Below are positions 1 to 5,136 of a stretch of 6,623 bases of DNA, piece by piece (within the stretch, counting starts at the first letter, position 1; each line of letters begins with the position of its first letter). The position numbers and the translations under genes were made by a program. Location of the stretch: assembly GCA_020050375.1 (NCBI GenBank), contig JAGVKR010000022.1, positions 1 to 6,623 on the forward strand, read 5' to 3'. The notes beneath the pieces are model-generated. The model worked only from the letters and a program-made list of their open reading frames with translations, did not search any database and was not told the DNA's origin. This stretch comes from Planctomycetales bacterium (lineage in GTDB: Bacteria; Planctomycetota; Planctomycetia; Planctomycetales; Planctomycetaceae).

Positions 1-1247
1 ACGATCTGGGCCTGTTGGTGACGCTGGAAGCGGGCAAGATCCGCAGTGAAGGTCTGGGAGAAGTTCAGGAGATGATCGACATGTGCGATTTCGCCGTCGG
101 TCTCTCACGACAGCTTTACGGGTTGACGATGCCCAGCGAGCGTCCTCAGCATCGAATGTTCGAACAGTGGCATCCGCTCGGGCCGATTGGGGTCATTACG
201 GCCTTCAATTTTCCCGTCGCCGTCTGGGCCTGGAATGCCGCTCTCGCCGCTGTGTGCGGCGATCCGGTGATCTGGAAGCCTTCGACAGAAACGCCGCTGA
301 CGGCAATCGCCGTGCAGAACATTTGCGATCGCGTGCTGGCCCCGCATGGATTCGAGGGCGTGTTCTCGATTTGCGTGGGAGAGGCCGATCCGATCGGCAA
401 GTCGATGACCGAGGATCGCCGTCTCCCCCTCATCTCCGCCACTGGAAGTTGTGCAATGGGCCGGGAAGTCGGCGCCGCGGTCAGCCGACGGCTGGGGCGG
501 TCGTTGCTCGAACTGGGAGGCAACAACGCGATTATTCTCACCGAATCGGCAAACTTCGATCTGGCCCTGCGGGGCGCGCTATTCGCTGCTGTGGGGACGG
601 CTGGGCAGCGTTGCACGACGCTCCGCCGACTGATCGTTCACGAATCGATTGCCGATCCGTTTCTGGCGCGGCTTGTCAAAGCGTACGGCAGCGTTCGCGT
701 CGGCGACCCTTGGGAGGACGGCGTCCTGATGGGGCCCTTGATCAACGAGCGCGCCGTCCAGGCATTCGAAAGCGGGGTTGCGGCCTCCCAGGCACAGGGG
801 GGAGCGATCGTCACAGGAGGCCAGCGACTGGATCGGTCCGGCTGGTTTGTCGAGCCGACGATCATCCGTGCCCATCCAAAAATGGCGATCGTTCGTGAGG
901 AGACGTTTGCTCCGATTCTGTACGTGCTCACTTATCAGACCCTGGATGAGGCGCTGGCGATCCATAATAGCGTCGATCAGGGATTGTCGTCGGCCATTTT
1001 CACCGACCGGCTCACCGAGGCGGAGGCCTTCTTGTCGGCGCGGGGAAGCGACTGCGGCATCGCCAATGTGAATATCGGCACGTCGGGAGCCGAAATCGGC
1101 GGAGCGTTCGGTGGCGAAAAGGACACCGGCGGCGGCCGCGAAGCGGGGTCGGACGCCTGGAAGGTCTACATGCGGCGTCAGACCTGCACAATCAACGGCG
1201 GCAACGAGATGCCGCTGGCACAGGGGGTCCGATTCGACGTCGGGTGA
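1..1247 (+). CDS. ALDH7-family aldehyde dehydrogenase (antiquitin-like; probable alpha-aminoadipate semialdehyde dehydrogenase), 5' end missing
   Basis: An NAD(P)+-dependent aldehyde dehydrogenase. The reading frame is open from base 3, so the start lies upstream. 414 residues are visible; ALDH7 proteins have about 500, so roughly 90-100 N-terminal residues are missing. The TTG at base 15 is internal. Seen in the sequence: the segment [30 protein letters not shown], the cofactor-binding WKPSTETP, catalytic glutamate in LELGGNN (codon 510-512), catalytic cysteine in GTAGQRCTT (codon 612-614) and EETFAPIL. The Glu-Cys spacing of 34 residues is the normal ALDH spacing. The C-terminal run [29 protein letters not shown] and PLAQG closely matches human antiquitin (ALDH7A1) as I remember it. 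That family oxidises alpha-aminoadipate semialdehyde (in equilibrium with piperideine-6-carboxylate) in lysine catabolism; bacterial homologues are called amaB or pcd. The exact substrate is inferred, and nothing nearby belongs to lysine breakdown. Confidence 0.93.
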   Translation, partial: DLGLLVTLEAGKIRSEGLGEVQEMIDMCDFAVGLSRQLYGLTMPSERPQHRMFEQWHPLGPIGVITAFNFPVAVWAWNAALAAVCGDPVIWKPSTETPLTAIAVQNICDRVLAPHGFEGVFSICVGEADPIGKSMTEDRRLPLISATGSCAMGREVGAAVSRRLGRSLLELGGNNAIILTESANFDLALRGALFAAVGTAGQRCTTLRRLIVHESIADPFLARLVKAYGSVRVGDPWEDGVLMGPLINERAVQAFESGVAASQAQGGAIVTGGQRLDRSGWFVEPTIIRAHPKMAIVREETFAPILYVLTYQTLDEALAIHNSVDQGLSSAIFTDRLTEAEAFLSARGSDCGIANVNIGTSGAEIGGAFGGEKDTGGGREAGSDAWKVYMRRQTCTINGGNEMPLAQGVRFDVG

Positions 1248-1293
1248 AGGATCCTGTGGGCCTGGAGGGCATCGAACGTCACAGGCATTCGGC

Positions 1294-1312
1294 AACAGCC
1301 TGGCGGGCTGTT
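1294..1312 (+). terminator. Possible transcription terminator after the aldehyde dehydrogenase
   Basis: A perfect 7-bp inverted repeat, AACAGCC and GGCTGTT, with a 5-base loop TGGCG lies 46 bases after the ALDH stop. It is followed by only a moderately T-rich stretch (CCGTTGTTTCC). The position fits a terminator for the upstream gene. The short stem and interrupted T-tract make it weak, and it may simply be a hairpin. Confidence 0.35.
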
Positions 1313-1403
1313 CCGTTGTTTCCAGCGATCGAAACCGCAGCGGACTGAAGCAAATCCACCCGAATCCGGAACGCGAAGTGCATTTCGTTTTATCGGGGTG
1401 CAG

Positions 1404-1451
1404 TCGCTCGCCGAGGGGCGACGGCCGCAGGGCGACCCCGTTCGCGAGCGA
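1404..1451. repeat. GC-rich nested inverted repeat (strong hairpin)
   Basis: Outer arms TCGCTCGC (1404-1411) and GCGAGCGA (1444-1451) are perfectly complementary over 8 bp. Inside them GGGG (1415-1418) pairs with CCCC (1436-1439), and GCC (1424-1426) with GGC (1431-1433) around a GCAG loop. The pairs nest in order, separated by small asymmetric internal loops, so the whole 48 bases can fold into one rod. There is no T-tract on either side, so it is not an intrinsic terminator. It could be part of a structured RNA or a dispersed palindromic repeat; the window cannot decide. Confidence 0.5.
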
Positions 1452-1469
1452 TATTTCCAGTCCGAATCT

Positions 1470-1523
1470 CTTGGCAATCTCTCTAAGTGATTTCTGATAC
1501 GAGGTTTATGCGTAGTTGCCAAG
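1470..1523. repeat. Inverted repeat with 8-bp perfect arms
   Basis: CTTGGCAA (1470-1477) and TTGCCAAG (1516-1523) are perfect 8-bp inverted arms 38 bases apart. A short inner pairing, TACG (1498-1501) with CGTA (1511-1514), is also possible. No function is recognised. It sits between two other hairpins, which suggests a folded RNA rather than a protein-binding operator, because the arms are far apart. Confidence 0.4.
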
Positions 1524-1531
1524 CCCTGTCG

Positions 1532-1558
1532 GAGAGGCCCGAAGGGGGGCCACTTCTC
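1532..1558. repeat. Short hairpin, GGCCC/GGGCC stem
   Basis: GGCCC (1536-1540) pairs with GGGCC (1547-1551) around a 6-base loop. GAGA (1532-1535) can extend the stem with TCTC (1555-1558) across a 3-base bulge. It lies 8 bases after the preceding inverted repeat. No T-tract follows on either strand. Confidence 0.4.
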
Positions 1559-1601
1559 AGCGTTTCGATCGGTTGTTGCAGAATTCCTCCAGCATTTCCA
1601 G

Positions 1602-1667
1602 CAAGACGGTTGAAACTGCACCACATTGTGATGCTTTGACGCAACGGTGCAAATCCGGACCGTCTTG
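1602..1667. repeat. Nested inverted repeat, 9-bp outer and 6-bp inner stems
   Basis: Outer arms CAAGACGGT (1602-1610) and ACCGTCTTG (1659-1667) are perfect over 9 bp. Inner arms TGCACC (1617-1622) and GGTGCA (1646-1651) are perfect over 6 bp and correctly nested, leaving a 6/7-base internal loop and a 23-base apical loop. The segment 1645-1658 (CGGTGCAAATCCGG) resembles the conserved core of cobalamin riboswitches, but the CCCGC-cACTG box expected just downstream is absent. It may be a structured RNA element in the glmS leader; its identity is unknown. Confidence 0.45.
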
Positions 1668-1680
1668 AAATTGCATCGCT

Positions 1681-1697
1681 CCATTAGCACGTAATGG
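1681..1697. repeat. Small perfect hairpin CCATTA-GCACG-TAATGG
   Basis: A 6-bp perfect stem with a 5-base loop, 13 bases after the larger nested repeat and about 200 bases before glmS. It could be the last stem of a leader structure or a binding site. No T-tract follows directly; the nearest is T7 at 1747-1753. Confidence 0.35.
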
Positions 1698-1899
1698 CAC
1701 AGGCAGGGCACGAATCAAATAAAGAGGAAAATGGGATATCTGGGGATTTTTTTCTTGCGTAGGAGACTTAGATTCCAGAATACTCGGGCTTGTCATCTTG
1801 AAAGCATGAGCATGGGCCAACAAGCCGCTTGAAGTGAAGTACAGTTTCCGTCGAGCGCTCCGGTTTCACCTTCCGAACTCTTTCAGTTGAGTGACACTT

Positions 1900-3732
1900 A
1901 TGTGTGGAATCATTGGTTACATTGGCGGTCGCGAAGCTTCGGAAATTCTGGTCAACGGTTTGAGTCAGCTTGAGTATCGCGGATACGATTCCGCCGGTCT
2001 CGTCACGCTCGAAAACGGAAAACTCGACCTCCGCAAGACGGTTGGACGAGTGCGGCAGCTTGCCGCCTCGGTGGTCGAGCAACCTCCCAAGGGGCGAATC
2101 GGCATCGCCCACACCCGCTGGGCCACTCACGGCCGGCCCAACGAGACGAACGCCCATCCACACCTCGACAACGCCCGGCGGATCGCGCTCGTTCACAACG
2201 GCATCATCGAGAACCACGCAGCGATCCGCGCCTTTCTTGAGCAGCAGGGAATCGAGTTTCAGAGCGAGACCGACACCGAAGCCCTCGTTCAATTGATCGG
2301 CTTCCTCTACGGCCAAACGGGCGATCTGATGGGGAGCGTCCGCCAGGCGCTGCGCGACGTCCAGGGGACGTATGGGCTGCTCGTGCTCTGCGCCGACGCT
2401 CCGCAGACGATGATCGCGGCTCGCCGCGGCAGCCCGCTGATTGTCGGTATCGGGGACGGGGAGTACATCGCATCTTCCGACGCGTCGGCGATTGTCACCC
2501 ACACGAGCCAAGTGGTGTACCTCGAAGACAACGAGATTGTGACGCTCGATCCGGAAGGGATGCACGTCGCCAATGTCGACGCGACACCGGTCGAGAAGCA
2601 AGTGCATACGCTCGAGCTGAAGCTGCAGCAGATTGAGCTGGCTGGCTACGAGCACCATATGCTCAAGGAGATCTTCGAGCAGCCCGAAACGCTCCGGAAC
2701 GCCATGCGTGGCCGGGTGAACCTGCAGACGAGCGAGATTCTGCTGGGGGGCGTGAAACGCTGCGAACGCGAGCTTGCCCGGTGCAAGAGAGTGCTGTTGT
2801 TCGGGTGCGGGACCGCCTGGCACGCGGCGCTTGTCGGCGAGTATTTGTTCGAAGAGCTGGCGCGGACCCCGACCGACGTCGACTACGCCAGCGAGTTGCG
2901 ATACCGCAATCCGATCATCGAAGAAGGGACGCTGGCGATCGCCGTCAGCCAGTCGGGGGAAACGGCTGATACGCTGGCCGCCGTCCGGGAAGTGAAAACC
3001 AAGGGAGCGACGGTTCTGGGAGTCGTGAACGGCGTCGGCTCGTCGATCGCTCGTGAAACCGAATCGGGGATCTATCTGCACGTCGGCCCCGAAATCGGCG
3101 TGGCGAGCACCAAAGCATTCACCGCTCAGGTTGCCGTCCTGGCGATGCTGGCCCTGTATCTCGGTCGTCGACGGCACCTTTCGCCCGAACGAACGGATCA
3201 GGTTCTCCGCGAGCTCAATGCCATTCCCGACAAGGTCCGCGAAGCGCTGGAACTCAACGCCCAGATCAAAGACCTCGCCGAACGACTCTCTGTCTGGGAC
3301 AACTGGTTGTACCTCGGTCGCGGCGTGAACTATCCCCTGGCGCTCGAGGGGGCGCTCAAGCTGAAGGAAATCAGCTATATCCACGCCGAGGGATTGCCGG
3401 CCGCCGAGATGAAGCACGGACCGATCGCGATGATCGATCCCGGAATGCCGGTTGTCGTGATTGCTCCTCGCGATCACACCTACGGCAAGATTCTTTCGAA
3501 CATCGAAGAGGTTCGCAGCCGCGACGGTCGGGTCATCGCCATCGCCAACGAGCGCGATCGCGAGTTGGAGAAGCTGGCCGAAGAGGTGTTGTACGTGCCC
3601 TCGACAATCCCGTGCCTGTCACCCCTGTTGACGAGCATCCCCCTGCAACTGTTGGCGTATCAAACCGCTGTTTGCCGCGGGCACGACGTCGATAAACCGC
3701 GGAATCTGGCGAAGAGCGTTACAGTCGAGTAA
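1900..3732 (+). CDS. glmS: Glutamine--fructose-6-phosphate aminotransferase (isomerizing), GlmS
   Basis: Converts fructose-6-phosphate and glutamine to glucosamine-6-phosphate and glutamate in the cytoplasm, the committed step to UDP-GlcNAc. The ATG at 1900 is chosen over an in-frame GTG at 1891 because the mature enzyme needs Cys2 (MCGIIGYIG) as its exposed nucleophile. The 610 residues match the usual length (E. coli 609). Glutaminase domain, about 2-240: R73-WATHG, HNGIIEN (99-105) and D125 in SETDTE. First SIS sugar-isomerase domain, about 290-425: FGCGTAWHA (301), SQSGET (350-355) and VASTKAFTAQ (401-410). Second SIS domain, about 460-600: LEGALKLKEISY with K487 and E490, and MKHGP with H506. 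The C-terminal tail KPRNLAKSVTVE carries K605. All catalytic residues line up with the E. coli enzyme at an offset of one. No strong Shine-Dalgarno precedes the start. An alternative-GlmU gene follows 83 bases downstream. Confidence 0.98.
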   Translation: MCGIIGYIGGREASEILVNGLSQLEYRGYDSAGLVTLENGKLDLRKTVGRVRQLAASVVEQPPKGRIGIAHTRWATHGRPNETNAHPHLDNARRIALVHNGIIENHAAIRAFLEQQGIEFQSETDTEALVQLIGFLYGQTGDLMGSVRQALRDVQGTYGLLVLCADAPQTMIAARRGSPLIVGIGDGEYIASSDASAIVTHTSQVVYLEDNEIVTLDPEGMHVANVDATPVEKQVHTLELKLQQIELAGYEHHMLKEIFEQPETLRNAMRGRVNLQTSEILLGGVKRCERELARCKRVLLFGCGTAWHAALVGEYLFEELARTPTDVDYASELRYRNPIIEEGTLAIAVSQSGETADTLAAVREVKTKGATVLGVVNGVGSSIARETESGIYLHVGPEIGVASTKAFTAQVAVLAMLALYLGRRRHLSPERTDQVLRELNAIPDKVREALELNAQIKDLAERLSVWDNWLYLGRGVNYPLALEGALKLKEISYIHAEGLPAAEMKHGPIAMIDPGMPVVVIAPRDHTYGKILSNIEEVRSRDGRVIAIANERDRELEKLAEEVLYVPSTIPCLSPLLTSIPLQLLAYQTAVCRGHDVDKPRNLAKSVTVE

Positions 3733-3751
3733 GGCGAAAACCGGTCCTCTC

Positions 3752-3792
3752 ACGTCGGCAGTCAAGTGCTATACTTGCGCCGCGTCCGACGT
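3752..3792. repeat. Nested inverted repeat between glmS and the GlmU-like gene
   Basis: ACGTCGG (3752-3758) and CCGACGT (3786-3792) are perfect 7-bp arms. Inside them CAAGT (3763-3767) and ACTTG (3773-3777) form a second 5-bp stem with loop GCTAT. The right outer arm runs into a pyrimidine tract, TTCTCTCTT (3792-3800). It could be a weak terminator for glmS, or an operator or attenuator, since it surrounds the candidate promoter of the next gene. Confidence 0.45.
3767..3775 (+). promoter_or_regulatory. Extended -10 promoter motif (TGCTATACT) for the GlmU-like gene
   Basis: TGC followed by TATACT is a full extended -10 (TGn plus 5 of 6 consensus bases). No good -35 lies 16-18 bases upstream, which extended -10 promoters tolerate. 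Transcription would start near 3782, leaving a leader of about 34 bases before the ATG at 3816. If it is used, the GlmU-like gene can be expressed independently of glmS. Confidence 0.45.
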
Positions 3793-3815
3793 TCTCTCTT
3801 GCGAGCTCGAAGCGC

Positions 3816-5132
3816 ATGGTCAAGCGCCTGATTGTCTACGAAGACGCCGTCTGGCAGCAGTTGTTGCCATTGGTGTACGTGCGTGCCGTTTTTCAGTTGC
3901 TGTGCGGGTCGACCGATCTGCTCACGCGCATTTGCCGGCTGGCCGAGACGCCGGGTCGAGCAATTCCGGCGAATGGCACTCCCCTGGTGACAGAGGTCTG
4001 GTGCCGGCCCTTGCTGGCCGACGTCGTCGCGCAACAGACCGGCTTGCCGGTGAACGGCGCGCTCGATGGAAAGTCGCTATTGCTGAATGGTCGCGGTGTC
4101 TGGCATTCGCTCCCCGAAACCGAGGCACACGAATCCGCCTGGGTGGGCACGGCCGGGCCGCAGCATCGGGTGGTGTGCATTTTTGCCGACACCGCGCTGG
4201 CGGCGCGATTGACGCCCGAGATATTGCTCGATGAGCTGCAAACCCGCGCTGCGCTGGCCGGCCTGCCGCGCCGCGACGTCACCGAGCGCGTCACGCTTCT
4301 CGACTGGCCATGGGATTTCGTCGATGCGAATGAAGACCAGCTCATCGCTGACTGGAACGACGATCTGGCGGGGGTCGCCGGCACAGTCGCCGACGGTAGC
4401 CATCTTGTCAATCCGGGTGGCGTTCACATCGGGTGGGGCACGCGCATTAAGCCGTGCGTCGTCATCGACGCCGAAGACGGCCCGGTCTGGATCGGCGACA
4501 ACGTCACGATTTTTCCTCACAGCTATATCCAGGGGCCGGCGTATATCGGCGACGGGTGCCTGATTCAGCCGGGGGCCGTGGTTCACGCCGGGACGACGAT
4601 CGGCCGGCGGTCGAAAGTGGGCGGGGAGATCGAAGCCAGCATCATCCAGGGTTTTTCCAACAAGCAACACGACGGATTTCTAGGGCACAGCTACGTCGGC
4701 TCGTGGGTCAACCTCGCCGCCGACTGCATCAACAGCGATCTCAAGAACACGTACGGCACGATCCGCGTCCCGATCAATGGCCGCGACGTCGAAACCGGAA
4801 AGATGTTCGTCGGGATGTTCGTGGGCGACTACAGCAAAGCGGGGATCAACGTCAGCTTTCCTACGGGCGCCGTGATCGGCTTTTGCAGCAGCGTGTTCGC
4901 TGCTCGTTGCCCGAAATTCATCCCCAGTTTCGCCTGGCTCGACGGCGATTCGGTGCAGCGTTTTGACGAGCAACGGGGCCTGTCGGTCGCCCGAAAAGTG
5001 ATGGCCCGCCGGCAATGCGTGATGACTGAAGCCGAGGAACGGCTGTTCCTGGCCGTCCGTCGGCAAGCCCTCGCGGTCGAGAAGCAAACGATGCTCAACA
5101 CGCACGAAACGCCGCTCCGGCCGGCGTCGTGA
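3816..5132 (+). CDS. Alternative GlmU-like sugar nucleotidyltransferase / left-handed beta-helix acyltransferase
   Basis: A 438-residue two-domain protein of the alternative bacterial GlmU type, proposed to act in UDP-GlcNAc synthesis (acetylation of glucosamine-1-phosphate and/or uridylyl transfer). The N-terminal part (about 1-185) starts RLIVYEDAVWQQLLPLVYVR, then FQLLCGSTDLLTRI, the layout of that group; it lacks the glycine-rich GxGTRM loop of classical GlmU. From about 188 to 355 it is a left-handed beta-helix: isoleucine/valine-rich hexapeptide turns (VWIGDNVTI, AYIGDGCLI), KVGGEI, then SNKQHDGFLGHS with H285 as likely acetyltransferase active-site histidine, NLAADCINSDLKNTYG and KAGINVSFPTGAVIG. 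IPSFAW (369-374) precedes a charged helical tail of about 60 residues. It lies 83 bases after glmS on the same strand, supporting an amino-sugar role. No clear ribosome-binding site is seen. Family assignment is firm; which half-reactions it catalyses is not. An ADP/UDP-sugar pyrophosphorylase for another sugar is the alternative. Confidence 0.85.
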   Translation: MVKRLIVYEDAVWQQLLPLVYVRAVFQLLCGSTDLLTRICRLAETPGRAIPANGTPLVTEVWCRPLLADVVAQQTGLPVNGALDGKSLLLNGRGVWHSLPETEAHESAWVGTAGPQHRVVCIFADTALAARLTPEILLDELQTRAALAGLPRRDVTERVTLLDWPWDFVDANEDQLIADWNDDLAGVAGTVADGSHLVNPGGVHIGWGTRIKPCVVIDAEDGPVWIGDNVTIFPHSYIQGPAYIGDGCLIQPGAVVHAGTTIGRRSKVGGEIEASIIQGFSNKQHDGFLGHSYVGSWVNLAADCINSDLKNTYGTIRVPINGRDVETGKMFVGMFVGDYSKAGINVSFPTGAVIGFCSSVFAARCPKFIPSFAWLDGDSVQRFDEQRGLSVARKVMARRQCVMTEAEERLFLAVRRQALAVEKQTMLNTHETPLRPAS

Positions 5133-5136
5133 CGGG

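Larger units (their letters stand above)
1248..1899. other. Long gene-free gap rich in inverted repeats, upstream of glmS
   Basis: I see no convincing protein gene in these roughly 650 bases. Open frames crossing it on the minus strand (1178-1711 and 1557-1823) have low-complexity Arg/Ser/Pro/Cys-rich translations, no recognisable motif, and the first runs into the ALDH gene antisense. The left part (to about 1450) is GC-rich like the genes; the right part (about 1560-1800) is visibly richer in A and T. Six separate stem-forming inverted repeats lie between 1294 and 1697. The stretch from about 1700 to 1899 must hold the glmS promoter or leader, including a T7 run at 1747-1753, but no clear -35/-10 pair stands out. 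The region could be an untranslated leader, an unannotated structured RNA, or decayed sequence. Confidence 0.6.

Noticed and set aside
1645..1658. Cobalamin riboswitch
   Set aside because: Only the CGGTGCAAATCCGG-like core is similar. The required B12 box downstream is missing and the core is already used in a different nested stem, so I list it only as an unidentified structure.
1741..1753. T7 run as an intrinsic terminator
   Set aside because: No stable G-C stem lies immediately before it; the nearest hairpin ends 49 bases upstream.
1755..1784. A sigma-70 promoter for glmS (TTGCGT, 18 bases, AATACT)
   Set aside because: Only 3 of 6 and 4 of 6 consensus matches, which is too weak to call in a sequence of this length.
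1178..1823. Minus-strand open frames of 177 and 88 codons across the ALDH-glmS gap
   Set aside because: The two frames overlap each other, their composition is atypical (rich in Cys, Arg, Ser and Pro), one runs antisense into ALDH, and no motif or clear ribosome-binding site is visible.
1821..1831. CAAGC-C-GCTTG palindrome as an operator upstream of glmS
   Set aside because: A single 11-base palindrome with 5-bp arms is expected by chance at this frequency, and no second copy or known regulator site was seen.
1891..1899. GTG at 1891 as the glmS start
   Set aside because: It would add three residues before the nucleophilic Cys2, which must become the N-terminal residue after Met removal. The ATG at 1900 is the functional start.
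1700..1899. A glmS ribozyme in the glmS leader
   Set aside because: I could not find the characteristic GCGCC-type core or the catalytic pseudoknot segments next to the start. The known ribozyme occurs mainly in Firmicutes.
1768..3477. A 569-codon open frame on the minus strand, antisense to nearly all of glmS
   Set aside because: It lies opposite a clearly real glmS, shows no recognisable domain, and its Arg/Asp/His/Leu-rich translation is what codon bias of a GC-rich gene produces on the other strand.
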